From NCBI GenBank assembly GCA_944363785.1, contig CALVVF010000001.1:1-64000 (forward strand): a stretch of DNA of 64,000 nucleotides, written 5' to 3'. Origin of the DNA: an uncultured Bacilli bacterium. Its GTDB lineage: Bacteria > Bacillota_I > Bacilli_A > RF39 > UBA660. A program made the translations under genes and the position numbers. Of the stretch, positions 10,301-19,400 are shown piece after piece; position 1 is the first letter of the stretch, and the number at the start of each line of letters is the position of its first letter. A model generated the notes under the pieces. The model worked only from the letters and a program-made list of their open reading frames with translations. It was not told the DNA's origin and searched no databases.

Positions 10301-10474
10301 TCTATTCCTATCGAAAAAGTTAAAGCTCTCTTAGCTAAACCTATGGATATGGAAAAAATTATCCAACTGCTTTATTTAGAAGATTTATACGAAATGAATA
10401 TTCCGCTTATTTCGATGAATAATAATCAAGAAATAGACAAACAGTATATCAAAAAATATAGTAAATTAAGATAA
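7325..10474 (+). CDS. large multidomain protein with a GNAT-like middle part, unknown function
   Basis: A 1049-residue, apparently soluble protein with no signal or membrane segment. I do not recognise it as a whole. Residues 1-580 are helical and Leu/Glu/Lys-rich. Residues about 585-735 contain PNG-rich, Cys-containing stretches (LFPNGEKASSCL, then NPNGRFF) followed by IAYSWVWRSGEVVCFDNIEI, which resembles the core strands of GNAT acetyltransferases; this is inference. The C-terminal region carries a striking GGGGCNGGHY near residue 919 and conserved-looking aromatic strands, which could be a separate catalytic domain with Cys and His. It is translated directly after the ankyrin/coiled-coil gene (GGTGAT precedes the ATG). 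Confidence 0.65.
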   Translation: MINIFEPHLEGDQLEEAYSTYLTEINDILENYSTMPTQKIFSVLGDFSRFYEIKPECREELSAYFKKIILCCQDKFTDEQKFDLLFYCFDEKSLEQYIQINNEALLAYFKSHIFIDKSLVNDTDELWEFQMHFDYTYPEKHCRVAWWYPEHFYSYLMYRYFSKEIKLFVDNKINHTTSRIISNLTVEQLSNLLDIDAFLEEDMKFVFSSILNKAKLIDSEVDESFLLSFFQKIDLNVSLRTLKELYEEPSSIDYSSLSYVYSTILRRLVPDEKEEIEEVGEVFSISFLKALNQLELSKSSQLTQNTLYLNTFRKFLTEFVRHYQDPITVDTINLIEALFKRAINRKDIFSMLKINNEKSLLHYYKTDEVVLSLSCSKEELKKYTAKQYLALRKILTSKQPEEGYTSNKLSDQDIYYLIQGLNLLGFELCKKICLSSKGMLKEIVGYLTHKDRIYVKKVKKVLEEFVTSSSKNNISLSLFFSAFDTFYSQGFTKITFPRLEKTIYSSEFLLLPHNYFLFPYLEKLNLVAKGDPFREKLAGINLYEEYRHRLTSTIPDMKGKYQECDYEMVDLHSPEILSNGIGRYLFPNGEKASSCLTPNGKAASCLRHGALNPNGRFFKVMHQDKLIAYSWVWRSGEVVCFDNIEITEEVSKVKNSEELIYKIYQLAGETIREITKQEEQGGVKLVVVGRNPKDISNRYIDVLPQVNDYTDTLYKPDCCTDKLYLKDSAEKQVILVGKYSPELNIKNGEATYLYRRLPVRSFSSLSVSELNKKINAIYYEYCLDRGQKYIPLSSNYKRGYFNEDWFVGYLPDGKQDFYYVQNDDRLFEEAKPYLEQEISIVPTIIPVISPMSEQEKRILDIHNFSFDSDKIHQYLQEVSNQKELGLEEGYSHTTNSLKTLNTIFHQKAITASLYGKHEGGGGCNGGHYISVAKIGSGAHKNYATTGTMILEENLFVHKNQLHPNKPNIGFAFANSSYPYRLTIYDGEYHVFRSIPIEKVKALLAKPMDMEKIIQLLYLEDLYEMNIPLISMNNNQEIDKQYIKKYSKLR

Positions 10475-10525
10475 GTAGAATAAGTTTCTTGTATTTATCT
10501 TTTTTTCTTATTTTCCTAGTTCTGA

Positions 10526-10554
10526 TTGCGCATTTCTTAGTTTTGACATATAAT
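10526..10554 (+). promoter_or_regulatory. promoter upstream of the AI-2E-family transporter gene
   Basis: TTGCGC (10526-10531), a 17-base spacer and TATAAT (10549-10554). A TTGACA directly abuts the TATAAT but has no good -10 at the right distance. Confidence 0.5.
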
Positions 10555-10612
10555 AAGAACTGTAAGTAAAACATAGATATAAAAAAATAAATAATAGAAG
10601 GGAGAAAGCAAC

Positions 10613-11770
10613 ATGGGTGTATTTAGAAAAAAAAGTAAAGATGATGCCTTAGATTACAAAAAAATTAATGAAGGTATAACAATCGGGGTTAATCTTTTAC
10701 GAATCATATTCATTTTAGCTGTAGCACTTTTAATCTTTGTATGTAGTAAATTACTTCATGATTGGGGAATACTACCGTTTGTTAAAAAGATTTTAACCAT
10801 TATCTCGCCACTTTTCATCGGTATTTTAATTGCTTGGTTAGTAGACCCGATGGTAAAAAAATTAGAGAAAAAGAAAGTCAATCGAACACTCGGTACTGTC
10901 TTTGTCTATGTTATTTTTCTAAGTGCCGTATATTTAGTATTACGTCTGATGATTCCAACGGTATGGCACCAATTGAACGAATTAATTTCTTCGGTTCCTT
11001 CGTTCTTGAATAGTATTAAAGATTGGATCGATAATTTCTTTGATCGCTTATCTGACATATCCGGTTATGATTTAAAAGATGCTCAGGAAAATATTTATGT
11101 GATGATCAATAATTTAGGAAATTCTCTTACTGTCGGTTTACCTTCGGCGATTATGAATATTGCGGGTAGTATCGTAACCGGTGGAGCTAACTTGTTTATC
11201 GGTTTATTAATCGGCTTTTACATGTCACTGGATTTTGGTAATGTCAAAGCCCACTTATTAACCTTTGTTCCTAGGCGCTATCGTGAAGATACCAGGCACT
11301 TGATGGAACAGTTGAATGCCAATTTGCGTAGTTACGTGCACGGTACTGTACGGATCATGCTAATCTTATTTATATTTCAATCGATTGCCCTTGGAATTGC
11401 AGGCTTAAAAGCACCGATGATTTTCGGACTATTCTGTGCAGTTACCAATGTTATTCCTTATATCGGTCCATATATCGGTGGGGCACCAGCAGTTATCGTC
11501 GGTTTATCCATGAGTCCAATGACCGGAATATGTGTATTGATCGCAGTAGTCATCGCTCAACTTTTAGAAAGCAACTTCCTACAACCGTTAGTAATGGGCA
11601 AGACTATGAAACTACACCCAGTTACTATTATGCTCGGTCTATTAGTATTTGGAAATCTCTTTGGTATTTTAGGTATGATTTTCGCAACACCAATCATTTC
11701 CATTTTCAAAACAATTTGGACATTCTTTAATGAAAAATTCTCTTTAATGGAGAAAATGACAAATCAATAA
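10613..11770 (+). CDS. AI-2E family / PerM-type membrane transporter
   Basis: A 385-residue polytopic membrane protein of the UPF0118/AI-2E exporter family (YtvI/YdbI/PerM-like). Members are proposed permeases for diverse small molecules or ions, and some are Na+/H+ antiporters. The substrate cannot be told here. Segments at about 28-55, 58-80, 92-115 and four or five in the C-terminal half match the family layout. The typical central loop (about 120-170) and the C-terminal NVIPYIGPYIGG motif are present. The start has a good RBS (GGGAGAAAG). It is a single-gene unit between a promoter at 10526 and a short hairpin at 11824. Confidence 0.9.
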   Translation: MGVFRKKSKDDALDYKKINEGITIGVNLLRIIFILAVALLIFVCSKLLHDWGILPFVKKILTIISPLFIGILIAWLVDPMVKKLEKKKVNRTLGTVFVYVIFLSAVYLVLRLMIPTVWHQLNELISSVPSFLNSIKDWIDNFFDRLSDISGYDLKDAQENIYVMINNLGNSLTVGLPSAIMNIAGSIVTGGANLFIGLLIGFYMSLDFGNVKAHLLTFVPRRYREDTRHLMEQLNANLRSYVHGTVRIMLILFIFQSIALGIAGLKAPMIFGLFCAVTNVIPYIGPYIGGAPAVIVGLSMSPMTGICVLIAVVIAQLLESNFLQPLVMGKTMKLHPVTIMLGLLVFGNLFGILGMIFATPIISIFKTIWTFFNEKFSLMEKMTNQ

Positions 11771-11823
11771 TCACAGTAGTATAAGAAGATAGAAATAGAC
11801 GAAGAAAACTTGCCAAAATTCAT

Positions 11824-11851
11824 CGCAAAATGCCTCTTGCGTCTTTTTCTT
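11824..11851 (+). terminator. short terminator after the AI-2E-family gene
   Basis: CGCAA (11824-11828) pairs with TTGCG (11837-11841), followed by a T-rich run. The stem is only five pairs, so confidence is moderate. Confidence 0.5.
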
Positions 11852-11914
11852 TCTTTTGATATACTGGTAATAGTTTTCAACTAGAAGAAACTAGCTAATA
11901 TAAGAAATAAGATA

Positions 11915-12108
11915 AAACGTTGAAGAAGATGAGTAATATAATTTTTCTTGTTTAGAGAGCTAAGGGTTGGTGGAACTTAGTAAGAAAGTTATATGAAGCT
12001 ACTTTGGAGTGAACTATCCGGTAAAAACCGTTATGCAAAAAAAAGATCTAAGTAGGATGGTACCGTGCTGTTTGGCACTCCTATATTTAGGTCTTTTGTT
12101 TTCGCCAG
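11915..12108 (+). ncRNA. T-box leader, alanine specifier (GCT)
   Basis: A tRNA-sensing T-box riboswitch occupying most of the stretch 11771-12122 that has no gene. Visible elements in order are: GAAGAAGATGAGTAAT at the base of stem I; the AGAGAGCTAAGGGTTGGTG block; a specifier region ATGAAGCTAC with GCT (alanine); GGAGTGAAC after it; and the T-box AGGATGGTACCGTG at about 12055-12068. The terminator arms AAAGATCTAAGTAGGA and TCCTATATTTAGGTCTTT are followed by T-rich sequence. Uncharged tRNA-Ala should favour the antiterminator. Downstream lie a dNMP-kinase-like gene and alaS, which fits the alanine specifier. The boundaries are approximate. Confidence 0.88.
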
Positions 12109-12122
12109 AAAGAAGGGAACAA

Positions 12123-12677
12123 ATGAAAATATTTTTAGTGAGTGGTAGAGCTCGTAATGGAAAAGATACAATGAGTCGCATGATTGCCAAGAAGTATGAA
12201 GAAATGGGAAAAAAGGTTTGCTTTATTCAATTGATGCGTCCCTTAAAAGAGTATTTAAAAGACTATTTTGGATGGGATGGTAGTGAAGAGACTAAACCAA
12301 GAGAAACACTTCAACAAATGGGAACGGAATTGATTAGAGAAGAATTAAATAAACCGCTCTTTTTTATCGATCGTTTGACGGAAGACATTGAGATTTTATC
12401 TCATTTCTTTGATGTATTTATGGTTACCGATGTTAGACTTCCTTTAGAGATAGAAGAGTTAAAGAAACGTTTTACTAGTGCTGTTAGCATTAATATTACT
12501 AGAACTGATTATGTCGATGATTTATCTTTTGAAGAAAAGAAACATTATACGGAAACGGCATTAGATAATTATCACGATTTCGATTATCAAGTTCTAAATA
12601 CATCGTTATCGCAACTAGAAAAAGAAGTAGAGAAAATAGTAGATTGTGAGGTAAAAAAAGATGAAAAGAATGACTAG
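12123..12677 (+). CDS. P-loop deoxynucleoside monophosphate kinase-like protein
   Basis: A 184-residue P-loop kinase that resembles the phage T4 gp1 / dNMP kinase group and, more remotely, CoaE. The N-terminus IFLVSGRARNGKDTM carries a Walker-A-like GRARNGKDT loop. MRPLKEYLK and the later VTDVRLPLEIEELK fit the substrate and lid regions of this family. The ATG at 12123 is chosen because AGAAGGGA precedes it; longer readings run into the T-box leader. It overlaps alaS by 17 bases, so the T-box at 11915-12108 should control both. The precise substrate is inferred. Confidence 0.75.
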   Translation: MKIFLVSGRARNGKDTMSRMIAKKYEEMGKKVCFIQLMRPLKEYLKDYFGWDGSEETKPRETLQQMGTELIREELNKPLFFIDRLTEDIEILSHFFDVFMVTDVRLPLEIEELKKRFTSAVSINITRTDYVDDLSFEEKKHYTETALDNYHDFDYQVLNTSLSQLEKEVEKIVDCEVKKDEKND

Positions 12678-15339
12678 TACGGAAATTAGAAAAATGTGGT
12701 ATGACTTTTTTGAAAGTAAAGGACATAAGAAGATGCCAAGTGCGCCTTTAGTTCCTATTAACGATGATAGTCTATTATGGATAAATGCGGGAGTTACACC
12801 GTTAAAAAAATATTTCGATGGAACTGAAGTTCCCGAAAATAGACGAATCGTTAGTGTTCAAAAATGTATTCGAACCAACGATATCGAAAACGTCGGAATG
12901 ACTTCTCGCCATCAAACATTCTTTGAGATGATGGGAAACTTTTCTGTTGGGGATTATTTTAAAGAAGAAGCGATCGAATTTGCTTACGAATTACTAACTT
13001 CTCCTAAATGGTTTGCGATAGATAAAGATAAGCTTTATATGACAGTATATACAGCGGATGAGGTTGCTTATCAAAAATGGAAAAGTCTAGGAGTAGAAGA
13101 ATCACACTTAATTCGCTTAGATGAAAACTTCTGGGAAATAGGGGAAGGACCATGTGGACCAGACAGTGAAATTTTCTATGATCGTGGAGAAAAATACGAT
13201 CCTAATCATGATGCGTTAGAAAAGTTTAAACAAGATCAAGACCAAGATCGTTATATTGAAATTTGGAATAATGTATTTAGTCAATTTAATGCTAAAGGAG
13301 GTATTCCTCGTGAAGAATATCCGGAACTTCCTAGTAAAAATATCGATACAGGTGCCGGCTTAGAACGTTGGGCATGTATTTTCCAAAATGTCGATTCTAA
13401 CTTTGATACCGATCTATTTGCCCCAATTATCAAAAAGATTGAAGAATTAAGTGGTGTACTTTATAACGGGGATGCTTCATTTAAGATTATTGCTGACCAT
13501 ATTCGTGCCCTTACAGTAGCCCTTTCTGATGGCGCAGTATTCGAAAATGTTGGTCGTGGTTATGTATTAAGGAGACTACTTCGTCGTAGTGTCAGAATGG
13601 GAAAGAAACTAGGAATGAACGATGCTTTCATGTATAAGCTAGTCGATACAGTCATTACTACTATGGAAGAGTCTTATCCGGAATTACGCGAAAATCAAGG
13701 AACGATTGAAGCCTTAGTTTATGAAGAAGAAGAATTATTCCACAAAACTTTAGCTGCTGGAGAACGTAGATTATTAGAACTAATGGAAAAATCAACCACT
13801 AAGACGATTTCTGGTGAAGAAGTATTCCGTCTTTATGATACTTATGGTTTCCCATACGAATTAACCTTAGAGTACTTAGAAGAAAATGGCTTTACTACAT
13901 CACGGGAAGAGTTCGACCGTTTCATGCAAGAACAAAAACAACTAGCTAAATCTTCTCGTAAACAAGAAGCCAATATGAATATGCAAAATGAAGCTTTACT
14001 TAGCTTTACAGAAAAAAGTGAGTTCATCTATTCTAGTTATAACGAAAAAGGTCATGTAATCGGACTACTCGATAATGATCACTTTGTCGATGAATTAACT
14101 AAAGAAGGTTACGTTATCTTAGATAGAACCTGTTTCTATGCTGAAAGTGGTGGTCAAGTTAGCGATACCGGAATGTTGATCGGCAAGAATTTTAAAGCTC
14201 GAGTATTGGATGTATTAAAAGCCCCAAATGGTCAACACCTACACAAAATAAAACTCCTAGATGGAAAAATTATGCTTCAAGATGAAGTAAAATCAAGTAT
14301 TGATGAAATGAGAAGAAAACAAATTGAAGTCAATCACTCATGTGTTCATCTCCTTCAGTATGCACTACGAACAGTAATCAGTGATAAAATTCATCAAGCA
14401 GGTAGTAAAGTAGATGAAGATTCTCTTCGTTTTGATTTTACTTATCCAGGTAAAATATTAGATGAAAAGGTAGTAGAAGTAGAGGAGTTTATCAACCACT
14501 ATATCGAGAATAACTACGCTTCAACCACTGAAATTATGAGCTTAGAAGAAGCTAAACAAACAGGAGCGATGGCCCTTTTTGGTGAAAAATACGGAAGTGA
14601 AGTTCGCGTAGTCACGATTGGCGATTCTAAAGAGTTATGTGGAGGAACCCATATTAAAAATACCAATGAAATTAAAAAAGTAGCAATTCTATCTGTAGAA
14701 TCTAAGGGAAGTAATATCTATCGTATCGAAGCAGTAACTAACGACGCAATCGAAGATGCGTTAATGGATGCGATCAAACCATACAATGACGAGAAAATTA
14801 AATTGTTGATGAAAGCAAGAGGCATCATTACAAAAGCTAAAAACGAGGGTATCAATTTGGACTTCAATATCGATATTGATAATCTAGAACCAACTAGTTA
14901 CCAAGATATTCTAAAAGAAAGAGGCGAGTTAGAGTATACCCAATCCGAAGTAAAAGAACTAGAAAAAGCATATATTGCGGAGAAACAAAAACAAGCACTT
15001 TCTCATTTAGATGAATATTTAGAAAAAGTCGAAACGATAAATGGTGTTTCTGTATTATTAATGAAAACTGAAAACCAGGATATGACAGTGCTAAAAGAAA
15101 TCATCGACAACTTATTAAACAAGATGGAAAAAGGATTTATCTTATTCGCCAATTGTAAAGCAGAACAAGTCAACTTCCTAGCGAGAAGTAATATCGAATT
15201 AAGTGCCGGAGATATCGTCAAGATGGCTGCCCAAAAGTCAAATGGTAATGGCGGCGGTTCTAAAACATTCGCCCAAGGCGGCGGTAAGACCCCAGAATTT
15301 ATCGAAGAAATTTTCGATATCGTCAGAAAAGAGATCTAA
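12661..15339 (+). CDS. alaS: alanyl-tRNA synthetase
   Basis: Charges tRNA-Ala with alanine in the cytoplasm. The 892-residue length and domain order are those of a full bacterial enzyme. The class II catalytic core is N-terminal (the conserved start with FFESKGH, NAGVTPLK, and RTNDIENVG). The editing domain has HSCVH at about 559-563 and CGGTH at about 660-664. The C-terminal DHHA1/C-Ala part ends with a Gly-rich segment. The ATG at 12661 has a GAGGT upstream; an ATG three codons later is an alternative. The gene is translationally overlapped with the kinase-like gene and controlled by the alanine T-box upstream. holA follows after one base. Confidence 0.97.
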   Translation: MKRMTSTEIRKMWYDFFESKGHKKMPSAPLVPINDDSLLWINAGVTPLKKYFDGTEVPENRRIVSVQKCIRTNDIENVGMTSRHQTFFEMMGNFSVGDYFKEEAIEFAYELLTSPKWFAIDKDKLYMTVYTADEVAYQKWKSLGVEESHLIRLDENFWEIGEGPCGPDSEIFYDRGEKYDPNHDALEKFKQDQDQDRYIEIWNNVFSQFNAKGGIPREEYPELPSKNIDTGAGLERWACIFQNVDSNFDTDLFAPIIKKIEELSGVLYNGDASFKIIADHIRALTVALSDGAVFENVGRGYVLRRLLRRSVRMGKKLGMNDAFMYKLVDTVITTMEESYPELRENQGTIEALVYEEEELFHKTLAAGERRLLELMEKSTTKTISGEEVFRLYDTYGFPYELTLEYLEENGFTTSREEFDRFMQEQKQLAKSSRKQEANMNMQNEALLSFTEKSEFIYSSYNEKGHVIGLLDNDHFVDELTKEGYVILDRTCFYAESGGQVSDTGMLIGKNFKARVLDVLKAPNGQHLHKIKLLDGKIMLQDEVKSSIDEMRRKQIEVNHSCVHLLQYALRTVISDKIHQAGSKVDEDSLRFDFTYPGKILDEKVVEVEEFINHYIENNYASTTEIMSLEEAKQTGAMALFGEKYGSEVRVVTIGDSKELCGGTHIKNTNEIKKVAILSVESKGSNIYRIEAVTNDAIEDALMDAIKPYNDEKIKLLMKARGIITKAKNEGINLDFNIDIDNLEPTSYQDILKERGELEYTQSEVKELEKAYIAEKQKQALSHLDEYLEKVETINGVSVLLMKTENQDMTVLKEIIDNLLNKMEKGFILFANCKAEQVNFLARSNIELSAGDIVKMAAQKSNGNGGGSKTFAQGGGKTPEFIEEIFDIVRKEI

Positions 15340-15340
15340 C

Positions 15341-16279
15341 ATGAAACCGGTGTATATTATTGTTTCTAAAGATCCGATAACGATAGAAGAAAGAATAAAA
15401 GAAATCACTTCTACAGCTAGTCAGAGTGAAATTGTTCGTTATGATCTTCACGAAATTCCTATTCAAAGAGTAATTGAAGATTTGGATACGTGTAATTTAT
15501 TTAGTAGTCAAAAACTCATCATCGCTTCTCCTGCTGTCTTTTTATCCGGTGAAAAGACAAAAGGAGTAGTCGATCATGATATCACAAAATTAGAAAGATA
15601 TCTTGAAAATCCCAGTCCAGTTAATATTCTTATCTTAGTAACAGACACCCTAGATAAAAGAAAAAAGATAACTACCACGCTTTCTACTTCTTCTACTACC
15701 CAAATTTTAGAAGGAGAAATTTCACCCCAAGAATATATTAAACAACATTTAGATGACTACCAAATCGATAGTAAAAGCATAAATTTCTTAATCGAATATT
15801 GTGGCTGTGATAGTGCTAAAATCATGATGGAATGGGAGAAATTAAAACTATATAAAATCGATACCAAAACGATCAATATCCAAGACATTCAAACTGTCGT
15901 AACCAAAAGTATCGACGATAATATTTTTACCTTTATCGATAATCTATTATCAGGAAAGAAAAAAGAAGCATTCGAAATCTACCAAGATTTACTTCTCCAT
16001 GGGGAACAACCCACTAGTATATTAAGTAAATTAGCCAATAAAATTCGTTTGCTTTATCAAGTAAAAACTTTATTAAAAACCGGAAAAAGTGATATGGAAA
16101 TTGCGAAATTACTCGCCGTTCATCCTTATCCTGTCAAATTAGCTAGAGAGTCATCATACCGCTATCCTGAAAATCTCCTCTTAGCTTACCTAAAAAAACT
16201 TTCTACTATTGACTTAGAAATGAAAAGTGGAAAAATAACCGATAGTGTAGCTTTAGAAATGATGATGGCTAGTATTTAG
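15341..16279 (+). CDS. holA: DNA polymerase III delta subunit (clamp loader)
   Basis: A HolA-type clamp-loader subunit of about 312 residues that opens the beta sliding clamp. Evidence is the start VYIIVSKDP, the CNLFSSQKLII segment, a central LILVTDTLDKRKK, and the C-terminal helical collar with LANKIRLLYQVKTLL and VALEMMM. The ATG at 15341 comes directly after the alaS stop. The much longer reading that begins inside alaS is not credible. It closes the T-box operon and is followed by a clear terminator. Confidence 0.85.
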   Translation: MKPVYIIVSKDPITIEERIKEITSTASQSEIVRYDLHEIPIQRVIEDLDTCNLFSSQKLIIASPAVFLSGEKTKGVVDHDITKLERYLENPSPVNILILVTDTLDKRKKITTTLSTSSTTQILEGEISPQEYIKQHLDDYQIDSKSINFLIEYCGCDSAKIMMEWEKLKLYKIDTKTINIQDIQTVVTKSIDDNIFTFIDNLLSGKKKEAFEIYQDLLLHGEQPTSILSKLANKIRLLYQVKTLLKTGKSDMEIAKLLAVHPYPVKLARESSYRYPENLLLAYLKKLSTIDLEMKSGKITDSVALEMMMASI

Positions 16280-16306
16280 AATAAGAGGAAAACTCTTATT
16301 TTTTTC
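16280..16306 (+). terminator. intrinsic terminator of the alaS-holA operon
   Basis: AATAAGAG (16280-16287) and CTCTTATT (16293-16300) form an eight-pair stem with a five-base loop and a T-run. Confidence 0.85.
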
Positions 16307-16379
16307 TACGCCCGGTAACTGATAGTAAACAAAATATATTGATGAAAAGTATTTTTATAGTGAAGAAAAACTAAACTTC

Positions 16380-16389
16380 ATGCTATAAT
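16380..16389 (+). promoter_or_regulatory. extended -10 promoter for the glucan synthase gene
   Basis: TGC directly followed by TATAAT (16384-16389) makes an extended -10. The -35 is not obvious. The start codon is 25 bases further on, after AAGGGTGA. Confidence 0.55.
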
Positions 16390-16413
16390 AGAAATAGAGT
16401 AAGGGTGATTTAG

Positions 16414-19400
16414 ATGTATAGAAAATTAAAACAATTTAAAAAAGATTTACGGATAATGGAAAAATATTATCGTTATTTAGTAAAACTAACTTCATCCCAT
16501 CAAACAATCGGTGCCTTTAATGAATGGATTCTCGATAACTATGCGTCCATCTTAGAACACGAAAATATGGTACTAGAGTATTATGGGGATGAAAAACTAA
16601 TGTTATCTTCTAAGAGTAGTAGTGATATCATATGGAATTGCTTAAGTACGTATTTAGAGGGTAGTCATTATAAAATGTCGAAGAAAAACTTAATTCGCTG
16701 TTTTACCCAATATCAAAAGAATAATAATATTTCTTTTACTTACAGAGAATTATTGTTGATTCGCCCGATCCTTTCTATGATTGTCGTTCATAAAATGCGA
16801 CTTCTTTGCGATATCGAAAAACATAACTTAGAAGAAAAAAGACGTGCAGAAAAAGATATTAAATACGTAGAAAAGAAACTACAAAAAAATAAAAATGCAT
16901 CTATTCATCAATATATTTCTATCCAAGAAGATATTATTGAATATCCTGTTTGTTTAGAATATTTAAACGAAAATCTTCATCGGTTGAACCGGGAAGCAAG
17001 TACTCTTTTTTACGAGTTAAATGAAAACTTAGAGAAGAATAATACCAATTTAAAGAAAGTATTAAATAGTGTATATCAAAATCAAATCAATAATCATTTA
17101 ATCATCAGTAATTTATTTCATATATTGAAATTAAATGAGAATTTAAAACTAGAAACTTTATACGAAGAAATCAGTGATACTGAAAAAGGGTTAAATACAG
17201 ATAAAATCTATAAGGCAATGTCATCAGATACGAAAGATAGTTATCGTAGTCAGATCATTAAGAATGCCAAAAAGAAAAAAGTAAATGAATTGATCTATGC
17301 TAGACGTTTAATTGCTAAAGGGGAAAAAGAAAAGAAACATATTGGTTTTTTCTTATTTAAAGAACCGAATATCCATAGAAGAGAAGTTATTTATATTGTA
17401 TCTATCGTTATGTTAACGACGATACTTTCTTACTTTCTATCTACCTTTTTAACTCCTTACTGGTTGCTTGGTATTTTGATTTTATGGATTCCTACTAGTG
17501 AAGTGATTATTCAAATTCTCAATCATTTTTTAACTCGTCTTTGCAGACCGAAAGCACTACCTAAAATGGATTATTCTAAAGGGTTAAAAGAGGATACAGC
17601 CGTTATGGTAGTTATTCCTACGATCTTAAAAGATACGAAAAAAATTGATGAAATGTATCGTAACTTAGAGACTTGTTACTTAGCCAACAAAACAAAGCAT
17701 TTATACTTTACCTTATTGGGAGACTGTAGTGAACAGAAGCAACCTACAGTTAAATTGGATGAAGAAGTAGCTAACTATGGCGTATTAAAAGCCAAAGAGT
17801 TAAATGAAAAGTATCAGGCAAATATCTTTTATTTTGCTTATCGTAATCGAGTATGGCACGAAAGTGAAGAGTCTTATCTTGGATGGGAACGAAAACGTGG
17901 AGCTTTAATTCATTTTAATTCTTTACTACTTCATAAATTCTCTAATGAAGAAAAAAAGAAACATTTCAGAGTAGAAACCTTATCCTCTCTAAAAGCCAAA
18001 ATTAAGTACGTAATTACCTTAGATGCCGATACTAAATTAGTCGTAAATAGTGTAACAGACTTAGTAGGAACGATGAACCATCCACTTAATCGACCTGTCT
18101 TAAATAAAGAACGAAATAAAGTAATAAGTGGTTATGGGATCATTCAACCTAAACTAAGTGTCGATGTCGAATCATCCAATAAATCGATGTATGCAGAATT
18201 ATTTGCTGGTTTAGGTGGTTTCGATGTCTATAATACCCTTGTTTCTAACTTCTATCAGGATGTTTTTCATGAAGGTAGTTTCATGGGTAAAGGGATCTAT
18301 GATTTAAAAACCTATGATGAAGTAGTCACTCATCGTTTTCCTGAACAACTTATTCTAAGTCATGATTTGGTGGAAAGTAATTTACTTCATAGTGGCTATA
18401 CTTCAAACATCGAGTTGTTTGATGACTTTTGTAGTCGTTACTTAACCGATATGACGAGACATCATCGTTGGATGAGAGGGGATGTACAAGTAACAGGATG
18501 GTTATTCCCAACGGTAAGAGATGAAAGTGGTAAAAAATATCATAACCCTATGACTTTGATAGAAAAATGGAAAATCTTCGATAATATTCGTCGCGGGTTC
18601 ATCGAATTTTTCTTATTACTCATTTTATTGATCGCGTATTTCAACAGTCATATTAGTCTTACTTGGTGGGGACTTTATATCATTTTAATTATTGCCTTAC
18701 CAGTCATCTTTTATCTAATCGAAAAACTACGTCATCAATTTAATCGTAAAGTGAAAGTAAAACCATATACAAATATTATTAAAAGTGGTGAAGCAGTAAT
18801 CATAAGAACCGTTATTTCCTTTACGACTATTCCTTATAAAGCCAATTTATACTTGAATGCAACAGCCAAATCTCTTTATCGAATGTTTATCAGTAAAAAG
18901 AAACTATTAAATTGGTTAACGGCTGAAGAAGCAGAAAAAACAGTAAGTAATACCTTAACCAATTACATCGAAAACTTTAAACCTAACTATGTAGTGATTG
19001 CAATTTTGATTATCTTTACTTATCTATTTCAAAATCAAAATCTAGTATCCGCTATGTGTATTAGTTTAGCTTTTGCTTTAGGACCATATATTACGTATTA
19101 TATTAGTAAAGAATCAAGAAGAAGTAGATTTCAACTAGCTCGTAGTGAAAAAGAAGAGTTTAGAAAGTTAGCCTATAAAACTTGGAAATTCTTTGAAGAA
19201 AATCTAACGGAAGAAAATCATTATTTAATTCCTGATAATTATCAAGAAAATAGAGATAATAAAGCAGATAATAAAACATCGCCAACCGATATTGGCTATT
19301 CGCTAACTTCTGTAGTTTCTGCTTATGAACTAGGGTTTATCAGACGAGAAAAAGCCCTATTTTACTTAGAACACATCTTAGATACAGTCGAACAATTAGA

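Noticed and set aside
10543..10548. TTGACA as -35 for the AI-2E-family gene
   Set aside because: It abuts the TATAAT, and no acceptable -10 lies 16-18 bases downstream.
12009..12122. N-terminal extension of the dNMP-kinase-like protein
   Set aside because: It translates the T-box antiterminator and terminator; a good RBS precedes ATG 12123.
15203..15340. Longer HolA starting inside alaS
   Set aside because: It runs through the alaS C-terminal coding region in another frame; ATG 15341 gives the normal HolA start.
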